64,000 nt of DNA, from contig NC_135551.1 in NCBI RefSeq assembly GCF_964340395.1, forward strand, positions 14,021,003-14,085,002. The letters are read 5' to 3'. Within the stretch, counting starts at the first letter, position 1; the number at the start of each line of letters is the position of its first letter. Under the pieces are notes generated by a model that had not been told where the DNA came from, searched no databases, and saw nothing but the letters and a program-made list of their open reading frames with translations. Shown here one piece after another: positions 39,793 through 62,000 of this stretch. A program made the position numbers and the translations under genes. Source of the stretch: Glandiceps talaboti. Its lineage: Eukaryota; Hemichordata; Enteropneusta; Spengelidae.

Positions 39793-42535
39793 CTTGACAA
39801 TGGTATAGTAAGAATATGCCAGACACACAAACAAAATGGAATTGGTTGTATCACTACATAGTTGGTTTATACCTACATCAGCACTACCAAACATCATAAT
39901 GACATTTAATAGTTCAGTGTCCATATTTAATTTATCAAATTCTGTATCAAAACTTTAGCTTTTTAAATCAATTTTTAGATTTTTGCAATCACTATATATA
40001 TATAATACATCGAATAAAATAAAAAGAAAAGAAGTCAAAACGTGTAAACTTCTTTCAATTGATTATTTTTCACTGGAACCAGAATAAAACAAAACAAAAC
40101 TGTACCACTAGTTATTTTCAAAGTCAGAGTTGTAGTAGTATTTTACTTGAGATATTTCCACCAAAGTTTGGTGGTTATCAGTTGACCAATCAGCTGTCAG
40201 CAGAATTCAGTTATGTATGATTGAAGGAATGGTCAATGCACTGTTGTTGAGTAGATGATGTTAACCTTTATCTTCTCGAGGTCAGTAACCTGACACATAT
40301 GTGATATGCCCTTTATCATACCAAGGAAGTCAAGTTCATGTGTGCATCCTCACTAATTCATGTTGGGTTCAGCTCTAGATATCATTACTAGAGTTGTAAC
40401 AAAGTGTATATTTAACTGGGCCTCATAAACTGAGTTCATATGTTGTTGCTGTTGTTGTTGTTGTTTTTTGGGGTTTTTTTGGTTTGGTTTGGGGTGGGGG
40501 GGGGGGGGGGGCAACCTTTGCTGCATTCAAAGAGGTGTCCTGTTGTATTCTACCTAGCATACTAAAGTGATAATTTAGAATCAGGCATGATACTACTGTG
40601 GCAATCAAGGTCTCTGTTTACTAAGATAGCCACATTAACGAAACTATTGCTGTACACAAGTGGGTGATATCAGTGCCTCTGTTGTGTGAATATATTAAAT
40701 CACCCTGTTATCAAGACAGCATAACCATTGGAAGTCCCCCAAAATGTGCACTGCAAGATTATATAAGTCATCCGAAATACCACACTGCTTTGAGTACTAC
40801 AAGTAAATAAACGTCCATTCAATAAGCCTGTATCAGCCAGCATGTTGCAACAGGAGTTTCAATTTGTGTCTAAGTAAACCGAAACTGTGATTGCCAGAGT
40901 AGTATATGTAAATGATTGTAATGGCATCACTTTAATATCTGCGCACTAACATGTTCATGAACATGTTTTTAAAAAAAACAAAAAAAAAAACATGTTTATG
41001 AACTCCTAATTATGGTAACAAGTGTGCTAACAATGCCTGGAAACAAATTTTACTGCCAAACATTGAAATTAATATTACACTAAAATAATTCAAGGTTTTA
41101 TGTAAAAAGAAATGTTTACACTGGAGTAAAAGAAAAAAAGAGGCTTTTAATAAGTTTGTGCCACCTTAAGATGCATTTGTTCTTTTTTTCATTTACTTTC
41201 TCGGGTGTCAACAATATGATATGTGCATATATTATATCCTACCATACTGTCATACAGCTGTTTGAAGAAAAGGTATTACATCATTTAACTTGTACAATGT
41301 ATTTGTTTTTAACTTGAATGTACAAATGATGAAAATATATTTTGAAGATGAACGTATGCAATAGGGTTTTTACTTGCCCGATTTATATAGACATTTGTTT
41401 TATCGGTCAGTCATTATGGCAGATACGAATAATAATCACAAAATTGTAATGAATAAATATTTGATTATATTTCTGTTTATATTTTCAAATGTGATTGTTC
41501 ATCCTTATATGCCAGGTCATGTCAAAATCGTCGCGTTGTCATGCTTCAGTTCATTGTACTCTGATGTTTGTCTTGTATGACACTTTACAGGTGACTTCTT
41601 TTCTGATTTGTAGCATATTGTAACTTTTATTACAGTTTTGGTGATGTCTGAAGAACCATAGTCCCCGCCCGGTTGTTTATGAAAGAACACAAGGACGTGG
41701 TCGTTTACAGCGCCCTCACTGTTCGATTTCGAAAAAAAACTTTCGTTTATTTTTAATGTCGACTACTCTTTTATGAATTTTCGTTAGGTATATAGATTCT
41801 TTATAGATAAGACTTTACACAGAAGTCTTTTGATGAACTGTCAGTACTAATGCCAAAGATCTAGGTTAATTGTAAACATAGTAAGGATGAAATGTATTGA
41901 CCAATCAAATGTGGAGATGAAAGTGTGTCGACCAATCAGTGTATGGGTTCAAATGTAGTGAACAAATCAGCTTGGCCAATGTTTATTTGTTGAAAGTGTC
42001 CACCAATCATTGTCTTGATTACAAATATAATGCTATTTTAATGTACATTTCTTTGTCCAGAGTCTGAAACTATTCATAATTTTTTCTTTCATATTAAAAT
42101 GTTTGAATGTACTTTAATGATAGTCCTGTCTGTTCTTTCCTTGTATCGCATTTCCTTGCCAAAACAAAAGTCACATCAACCAACGCAGAGGGTCGGATGG
42201 TTGAATATTGGCAAACTTTCTTTCAACTTAGCCTGAAAACTCCGTAAATTTAAACGTTTTGGGCAACGCCTCGATATCTGCAAACCTGAGGAAAAATCTG
42301 CATATAATTAGCGTATCACTGGTTTACACGTCACGGTTCGAGGTTATTTGTAATTTTCGAGGTGAATTGTTTGAGACAAGCCCCGGGGTTATTTAAACCT
42401 GAATTTGTTCCAAAATATCGATCGAAGTTACTCACAGACAGTTATTGGTCAATGACTGAAATATACATGATCACATGCACTTGCATTCTCTCGATATAAT
42501 TAAAAAAAATGAAAATGTATCATCAAAACTAAACG
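39793..42535. other. Intergenic region before the dioxygenase gene
   Basis: Contains a hairpin GTTCATGAACATGTTTTT / AAAAACATGTTTATGAAC around 40975, a G run at 40493-40510, and four CCAAT words (41901, 41932, 41976, 42003). No gene is supported. Confidence 0.45.
41901..42007 (+). promoter_or_regulatory. Cluster of four CCAAT words
   Basis: (A/C)CCAATCA-type words at 41901, 41932 and 42003, plus GGCCAATG at 41974, fall within 107 bp. CCAAT boxes bind NF-Y, but the cluster lies 2.0 kb upstream of the nearest coding start, so a promoter role is speculative. Confidence 0.25.
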
Positions 42536-42671
<136 letters not shown>

Positions 42672-42760
42672 CTCGGTGAGTATCAATCTGCTATAAGACA
42701 GTGCTCTATACCGCAGTGGCAGAGCGTAATAGTTTTGGTAGTACTGGAACTCTTTCTTGG

Positions 42761-42801
42761 GTGTAACTCGGAGTTTCACGCATATTGCGATCATCAGACA
42801 C
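42761..42801 (-). ncRNA. Hammerhead ribozyme motif (minus)
   Basis: On the minus strand stem I GUGU/ACAC flanks the core CUGAUGA. Stem II follows as CGCA/UGCG, then GAAA, stem III ACU-CCG-AGU, and the cleavage position after U. All conserved core bases are present. Confidence 0.72.
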
Positions 42802-42806
42802 TCTGA

Positions 42807-42847
42807 GTGTCTGATGATCGCAATATGCGTGAAACTACGAGTTACAC
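42807..42847 (+). ncRNA. Hammerhead ribozyme motif (plus)
   Basis: Mirror of the motif at 42761-42801: stem I GUGU/ACAC, CUGAUGA, stem II CGCA/UGCG with an AUA loop, GAAA, stem III ACU-ACG-AGU. The core bases are intact. Confidence 0.72.
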
Positions 42848-42870
42848 CCAAGAAAGAGTTCCAGTACTAC

Positions 42871-42935
<65 letters not shown>

Positions 42936-43364
42936 AAATAAGTCATGAAAACTAAACGTTATATCAACAAACTAATCAGTTAGGACACGTGTAGTATTCT
43001 ATCAACAACGTATTCATCAAATTCAAATATGAAATTACTTAAAGTGTATCGATGTCGACGATGAATACAAACGTGTGAACTTTGAATCTAGTATTCTCAC
43101 TGACACAGCCTAAAGTCAGTATTTATGCAAATTTTATCATTAATATTAATTTAGGGTGTTTTATCAGTTCTTGCGATTCTCAGAAGATCACGTTTCACTA
43201 CCGTTTGTGCAGTAGTTTTTGGGATATGAATATCGTGTTCACAACAAAAGAGACACAGCTGACCCTTCTTTACGATGAATTACATTATGCGCATATAGAC
43301 CCTACACGAGGGGTAGAAGACACTCGGCTGGCCATGGCCCATCCCATGTAATGTGCGAGGCCAT

Positions 43365-43455
43365 AGGGGCGTGTGTAGTATTTCTTAGATTGTTGTTTTC
43401 CTGGTCTACTGACTAAATATAACAACCTATTGACTATATATTCCTACATGTAAGG
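43365..43455 (+). repeat. Direct repeat flanking the dioxygenase gene, copy 1
   Basis: TTGTTGTTTTCCTGGTCTAC with neighbouring sequence matches 55873-55966 at roughly four bases in five by eye. This copy lies about 600 bp upstream of the start codon, the other about 860 bp after the stop. Confidence 0.55.
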
Positions 43456-44050
43456 AGAAACTCGCCCTTACGGACTCGATGTTCAGCCTGACGGCCTCAC
43501 TATCGTAGTTCTCCATATTTTCGTAGTTCTCAGTGACCTAACAACTTCACGAGCGCCTGTGCATTGACCCAAGGCTAGGTCGTACACTCACAGCTGATCA
43601 CATCGAGAGTACGAACAGTACACACAGGGTTGTATAGAGACAGCTTTTCGAGGCTCGAGCTCCTTCGTGTCCGGATGAAACTGCATGGTAGGCCAAATCG
43701 CCCTTGTCGACAATAAATACCCTAATCTACGAGAAAATGAGAAATCGAGGCTGACAAGTCGCAGGTGGCAGTTTCAGCTTTGCAACTCGCATGCAGGGCG
43801 CAGTTTTGCAACTCGCAGGTCGCTGTCCTCACCGGTCTTCCATATGTATGTGACCTTCAAGTTTACTCATTCAAGACTCTAAAAACAGCATTGTCTACAT
43901 AACTTGTGAGAACTGCGCAGCCAACGACAACTCTTTGTAGTAGAATCTGTTATCTTCGACATATCAACAAACGCCAATGTAATACTGTAGACCTTTGCGC
44001 CGCGAAATATTTGCATGTAGTCAGAACTCGATTCTGTCGACGAGGACACC
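43456..44050 (+). other. Upstream region of the dioxygenase gene
   Basis: Clearly richer in CpG than the flanking intergenic DNA, with CTCGAGCTCC near 43653, CTTTGCGCCGCG at 43992 and TCGTC words. That is compatible with a TATA-less promoter. No TATA box at a useful distance was recognised. Confidence 0.35.
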
Positions 44051-55013
<10,963 letters not shown>

Positions 55014-55872
55014 TCTCTTCGCCAGTGCAAATTATTTGAACCAAATGTATGTTTATTTAATTTTGAATACCTCGTCATTTACGTAATTTTTTTTAGACCT
55101 GGGCCATTAAATAATTCTTGTAATCATAATTAAATAACGATGGCGTCTGGAAGAGCTTAAACACTATACTGGGGTCGACCCATGAAAAATAACTAAGGAA
55201 AATTATATTGTTATTTTTTCTTGACTTTTTATTTGCATCGAAGAAGTATGATGAGAACTTAAACCTTCACTTTCATAGCTATAACTATTTAGACCCTCCA
55301 TCAACGGATGGTCTATGTGGGTTATACTTCCATGGTCTATGTAAGACATTTTCGCGACTTTGTTGAGACTTCAATTTTGTTTATAATTACTATTGAGTCT
55401 TCAAGTTTGTTTTGCTGTTTGGCACCAAGTTTCTTTCTTTCTGTTTTTCAAATCCAATCCTACAATGTATATGCGAGAGGATGCACAATAATTCTCCATA
55501 ATTGTGTAAAATGAAAGTTTTATGCAAATAATCTCATTACATATGGAACAATCATTTGATATGCATATATAGTTCATAAATAGTGTTTGGATGCCTACAG
55601 AAATCACTAAGGGTAGTCATGTTACTGTTAGTGCTTCTTTTATAAACAAATGAACTTCGAGTCACACAGGGACGGGGATTCGAGCAGATTTTGGATTTAT
55701 TTTCATATTTTCATACAAAATCAGTGTTGTGACTTTCAGGGAAGAATGCGTAAAGAAAAATTAGATTTATTTCTGGAAGACGCAGAGACATAATCCAATA
55801 TAAGACATCTCGACTTGAGGAATTTTCCAGATATTTTATCATGGTCACGTGACCGTAGTTGTCAACTATAGG

Positions 55873-55966
55873 GATGTGCAGTGTTTCTTATATTGTTGTT
55901 TTCCTTGTCTACGGGCTAAAGATTAACAACGTTTTGACTATAATTTGCTACCTGTGAGGAAACGGT
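55873..55966 (+). repeat. Direct repeat flanking the dioxygenase gene, copy 2
   Basis: Related to 43365-43455: TTGTTGTTTTCCTTGTCTAC, then GGGCTAAA, TAACAAC and TTGACTATA blocks in the same order and orientation. Confidence 0.55.
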
Positions 55967-56350
55967 ATCTACTAGAATAGGAATAGATAGATATATACCG
56001 GGATTTTCCTTCAGCGGAAAAAAGGCAATCTGAGCAATAACACGTGCCCCTAGCTAGGCCCTGTGTTCAACACGGAAACGTACAAGGTTTAACCCTGAAC
56101 AGATGTCCGACACACATACCAGTGCATTTTCCAGCCTTATATTTACATGCAAATAGTTTCCCATTGCATTTTATGTCCCAACCTTCAATTCTGTCAGTAT
56201 ATTAGATTTTTAACCCTTTGTTTATAATTTTGTAATGTGTAGTCTTATTATTATAGCAATTATTAGTATATGAACACTGCAATAAATAGGCAGCCATCAA
56301 TATGATTTTTATGTCAAATATTGAAATGGATGGGTGGAGGTAGGGAGGGG

Positions 56351-56660
56351 GGGTGGATGGATGGATGGATGAATGGGTTGTTGGATGTTGAATTGACGGG
56401 TGCACGTGGTGGTGATGGTTGGTAACGTTGGATGGATGGATGGATGGATGGATGGATGGATGGATGGATGGATTGATGGATGGTTAGCTGGATGGATTGT
56501 TGGATGGATGTGGTTTGTTGGGTGAATGATTGGTTGGACGAAGGGAGAGGTGGATGGAGAAATCGGAGGGAGGGGTGAATGGATGGAGGGGTGGGTGGAT
56601 CGATGAATGATGGATGGAACGAACGAATGAATGAATGAATGAATGAATGAATGGGGAATG
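56351..56660. repeat. (GGAT)n / (GAAT)n degenerate microsatellite
   Basis: About 300 bp of GGAT- and GAAT-based repeats with many interruptions. HPSIHPSI-type frames on the minus strand are artefacts. Confidence 0.92.
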
Positions 56661-57081
56661 AACGAACAAACGAATGAATGAATTCGAATAAATGAGCTCA
56701 TATATTTCAACTAATCGTGTCTAATCTAGACCATATCGTCGTTAAAATCACAGCCTCATTTACGGCACCGTCCAAGGCGTAATTAAGTTATTTATTTCGC
56801 AGTGTCTCGGAAGAAATTACAGCTTTTGGTTTGCGAGAATGAGTCCAGACACTCAGATACGTGTAAGTAGTATTGATACATTATCAATAGCCTCTGTTCC
56901 CCGGCTCTGTTCCCATAAAGAGAAAAAGAAAACAAACGCTATAAAGATCCATGCATGATAAAGCTTGTAAGTACTACAGTAGTGTACTATTGGAGAAGAA
57001 AGTGTCTGAATTTTGTTCCAATTAATTCCTGTCAGTGATTTCTTTTTAGTGTTTTTAAATTTGTGTGGTGGGTTTTTCTTG

Positions 57082-57231
57082 TGTTTGTTTGTTTGTTTGT
57101 TTGTTTGTTTGTATGTATGTATGTATGTATGTATGTATGTATGTATGTATGTATGTATGTATGTATGTATGTACATATGTATGTATGTATGTATGTACGT
57201 ATGTATGTATGTATGTATGTATGTGTGTGTT

Positions 57232-57290
<59 letters not shown>

Positions 57291-57322
57291 ATGTATGTAT
57301 GTATGTATGTATGTATGTATGT
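57082..57322. repeat. (GTTT)n, (GTAT)n and (GT)n compound microsatellite
   Basis: GTTT, then GTAT with ACGT/ACAT interruptions, then GT, then GTAT again. All overlapping open frames are simple sequence. Confidence 0.96.
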
Positions 57323-57776
57323 CAGTTTGCGTACGTGCCTTCATACAGCGGTATAGTATGCACTTTATTAGCTTTTCACATATAATCTTGACCTCTATAT
57401 GTTGGATATAAGTATATCCCCGCGTGCGTATAGCTATACGACCGTGCTGATGTCAACGATTTTTTTTAGTCAGGTTCACGCACTCCGAACGTTGGTGGTG
57501 CTCGTTACCAAAGAGTATTCCCTGGCCCGTTCCGCTTGCCGCTGGCTGCGATGCACTGCACCGAGATATTTGATGTCCTCGAAAGGTCGTGTCCCAAAAA
57601 GTGTCATTGAAAGGTCATGTCTTGTCGTGTCAATAAATGACATGATACGTACGTACACGTGAAAAGAATGACTCATACATCTCCTCAAGAGCTTTAATAC
57701 ACAGTAACGACAGCTGAACGCATACCAAGTGAAACAAACTCCAGGAGCCAGTTTTATCGGGACGAAATCAGACGAA

Positions 57777-57841
57777 ATGGAAATCCTTGGGTTTTCCCTC
57801 ACCTGGTGGATGGTCGCTCTATGCATCGTGTTATTTTATAT
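57777..57841 (+). CDS. P450 exon 1
   Basis: Encodes the start Met and membrane anchor, MEILGFSLTWWMVALCIVLF, plus Y and two bases. The ATG context GAAATGG is good. Donor GTAAGT, phase 2. Confidence 0.88.
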
Positions 57842-59028
57842 GTAAGTGTACATGCAATTTACTTCCTGTATTTTATACATCGTTGTGAACCTAAAAAACA
57901 AAGACTTGAACCTTCACCTTGTTTTTGATTGGACAATTTTAAAGTTTATGGCATGGGGTAGAATTTTAGATCAAGAAATTTAATATGTGCTCCGATAACT
58001 CCGTGTTTGTCGAGAGTTATCGGAGCGCACATATTTCCAGAGCTAGGTAGAATTTTATTTGTCTAATATTTCTAATATATAAGACAGGATCATCGAGAGT
58101 TCAGGGTCGATCACGGTACTTATGATTGAAGTAGTTTGTTAACATCAGACTTTTGACTACCTGTATGGCAGTAGTGTACGTTGCATGCTCGTGGGGGAGG
58201 GGGGGTGTATCATCGAGTCATCCAGTCGTCAGAATCGAGTCACAAACGTCATGCAAGCAGAGCTAACTTCTGACTAGCATTAATATTAGGTCCACTACAT
58301 ATGCAATTATAATATATATCAGTTTACATAAACTAATAGCTCATAATCATTTTGTCATTTTGTATTTTTTCCCCTAGATATTCTGTGTATCCCTACTCAA
58401 CATTCAATAAGCTTGGTCTGTCAGGTCCAAAGCCATGGCCATTACTTGGATCATTTGTTAGTTTGATGACAGTAGGTGACGTACATATCTTAACCAGTCA
58501 TCATTGAATGATATTGAGTCTGAAGTCAAACTGAACAAGACAGGACATCATTTCACTACAAAATAATGATAGAGTTATAGGACATTAACATAGCAGATGA
58601 ACATAAGGTGGTGGTGGTGGTGGTGGTGGTGGTGGTGGTGGTGGTGATGATGATGATGATGGTGTGATGATGACAATTATGATGGGGATGGTGAGGATGG
58701 TGATGGTGAGGATGATGATGATGATGATGTTGGTGATGGGGTGGTGGTGGTGGTGGTGGTGGTGGTAGTGGTGGTGATAAAAATGATGGTGGTGGTGGTA
58801 TGGTGAAGGTGAGGATGATAATGATAATTATGATGGTGGTGGTGGTGGTGGTGGTGGCAATGATGGATGATAATGATGTTGGCAAAAACTAATGTAATAA
58901 AGATGATATATACTACTTGATATCAATAGAATTATAGTAGAGTTACTTGTGAAGATGTTATTGAAATTAATGAAATGGACTAAAACTGGTTCAGACAATT
59001 TATATGGAAATCAAAAGTTACTGAAAAC

Positions 59029-59066
<38 letters not shown>

Positions 59067-62000
59067 ATGTGTTTGTTGTATAAGTTTCAGTAAATTTTTA
59101 TTGTAATAAAATAATTTAAATTATCAATTTATCCCCAGGTAGGTTTTCAGGAAAGTCTGATGAGATGGGAGAAAGAGTATGGAAAGGTATTTGGGTAAGT
59201 TTTATCATTACATCCACCAACTGTGGTTTTTTTATCATTTTTGGTGCAAGGAATTGCTCCCCAGTGAATTTTAAATAGATAAAAGTTACACAAAGTATAC
59301 AGATTTCCATTCAGATTTGAGTGTAGCATGACACGGCTATGTTGATTACAGACATTTCTATTATGATTTGAGAGTACAGGACTGTGTTGTATGTCTGCTG
59401 TCATGTTATTATAGAACTGACATTGACAAGGCTTCCCAGTCAGTCCACAGTTTATAACTGTAAAAGCTGTCCTCAACTCATCCCAGCCTAGCTGTCAGCA
59501 CATATCAGGCTTCGTGTATATATTATCATGCCCTACTGTTTGAGCCATTACTCCACTGAGAAGTTAAGACCCCCCCCCCTCTCAACTTGATTTTGAACCA
59601 CAAGGTAATTTTAAACTGCCAAGAATACATATACAGTGAGTCATAAAACAGGGACAGTTATCACTGCATGTACTAGTATATGTAATAGACTAATGAGAGA
59701 ACTCTAGAGGTGTGAAATAGTGAGTGTTTTGTTTTATGAGAATATTTCTGCAAGTTCAATATATACGTGAATGAAAACAAAAATACATGAACATGAGATT
59801 ACAGTAGACAAACAAAAAAATAAAATCTAGGTCAAGCTAACATCTATTGGTGAACAGTTACCATGGGGGACAATGTTTGGTGAAATGCAAATATCAAACA
59901 TTCCATGGATTAAAATTTAACACGTTCATATACCAAACATTTTGTATTTATTATGACAAAGTTAAAATTTAACAAGTTTTAAAACTGGAACAGTGTAACC
60001 TTATTATTTATGTGGTCAGGGAGCCAATGATATTACATCATAAAAAATTACACCTTGTACTTATTATACCCTGATGTATGTACAGATCGAGCCTTGTGTC
60101 AATATATGATTAGACTTTTTATAATTTTGCTTTGACCAGCCCATTGCTAACTTTGATATAGAATATATACTACTACAAGAGTGTGTCAATATTGACTTAA
60201 AGATACTACAGTTGTAGTGAATAATGTTAGCAATTCATGACAGCTCTATGCACTACTATATGGAACAGTGATATATGGATTATGATTGCATTGAACACAG
60301 GTGTGTTAATCACTGATATTTGTCTTTATTTGATCAAGGAAAATGTGATTGACATTCTAAGAGGCTTTTTAAAAGAGGCCAGTTGTTTGGTTCTGATTAC
60401 CCGACCCCCACCTAGTTTTTCACGCCAACCCTAAACTTTTTTTTACGTATTCGACAAAAATAAGGATAAAATAGCGAAAATTGTGAAGTCTCGCAAGAAA
60501 TAGTGGGTGCGGAAACTGACATCAACTTAAAAAGACAAATTAATATAAAACTATTCTTCCAATCTGTAATGGCTGTACATCTGATAGGAAGAAATAAACA
60601 ATACAGAGACAATTTGGAAAACAATGGAAAACCTGAACTAGACACTCACACATGAAAAAAATATATGATAACATAAAATTAAAAATCTACCTAACCCCCC
60701 CCCCCCTCCTTTTTTTAAACTTGAAATTGTAAAAGATGTTCCCTAATTTTTTTCTTTATTTGGTCATATATATAGGAGAATATGATTGACATTCTAAGGG
60801 GCCTTGTTGCCATGAGACAAAAGACGAGTAGTGACAAAACAAGTAGTCAGTGCATTAGTATTTTCTGACTGAATGTTATGTCTAAATATGGTATGTTTAT
60901 AAGCTCAGGATAATACTTATACACTGTTTACAACACTATAACAGTTGGGGTTCACTGATTGGATAAACAACCTTTTGTGCTGATTGAGAGACTTTGTCCA
61001 GACATGGTTTAGTTACAAACCATGTTGGCATTCAGACTTGCCCAGTTATAATCATAGATGTGTGGGTCTTGCCCACATCTATAGTATAATTATATTATTC
61101 CTCAACAGCCAGAAATACTTGTGATGTAAAGGTCTTGCCACTACTACTTGTGACTCATATTGACAAGGCCCCTTAGGTCACTCATTTTTATCTTTCTTGG
61201 CTGAAAAAAGATGAAATATTTGAAAATACTTATGTGAGTGACCATGTGACATTTGTTGATTACAGTATGTATCTAGCAAGACAACCATTGATGGTTATAT
61301 CAGATGTTGATATGGTGAAGGAGATACTGGTCAAACAGTTCAGTCACTTTCCAAATAGAAAGGTAAAAGATTTCTGAATTCCATCTTTATTCCATATATT
61401 CATACCACAAAAAAAAAATATATATATAATTTTATATATATATATTTAATTTATCTTTTTACAGAAAGTTCAAGTCCAGATAAAACCATTCACATCTGGT
61501 CTGACTAGTATTGAAGGTCTTCACTGGAAGTATACAAGGAATGTCCTTACACCCGCCTTCAGTGGATCGAAGATGAAAAAGGTAGATTTGACCATAGACA
61601 TTTGACTATAGACATTGGACTCGTGAGAAAGAGAGAGCTCTCCAGTGTCTATGGTCTGACTCGTGACAACAGCCCCACCCAGCCAGATAACTCACTACAC
61701 CATATAGCCCACTGGATATTTACGGTATGATAGAAGCCAATGACATGTGAGTACATGTGTGGCATACTTGGGGGTATATGCACGAATTCTTGCATGTCAT
61801 TGTTCTCTATTACATGATACTTTCACGAGTGTTAAGCAGGGTGGGGTTCTGTAATATTATTACATATGTTTATCCAAAACAGCAAATTTCTTTAGAAACG
61901 ATACTCGGCAATCTAGTGCTTTCGTGTACAACGAATGATCACATCCTCATTTGCATGTCATTTGTATGCCCATATGCAATAAGTTTAACAAACGTTTTCG

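Larger units (their letters stand above)
55014..57776. other. Intergenic between dioxygenase and P450
   Basis: Holds the second flanking direct repeat (55873-55966), two long microsatellites, and a CpG-containing stretch (57410-57770) that probably includes the P450 promoter. No additional gene. Confidence 0.5.

Noticed and set aside
43082-43351. 89-codon plus-strand frame upstream of the dioxygenase
   Set aside because: No family resemblance, no splice context, and composition not clearly coding.
56309-56710. HPSIHPSIH frame of 133 codons
   Set aside because: Degenerate (GGAT)n array read on the minus strand.
57013-57411. Three overlapping VCMYVCMY frames of 97-132 codons
   Set aside because: Compound GTAT/GT microsatellite.
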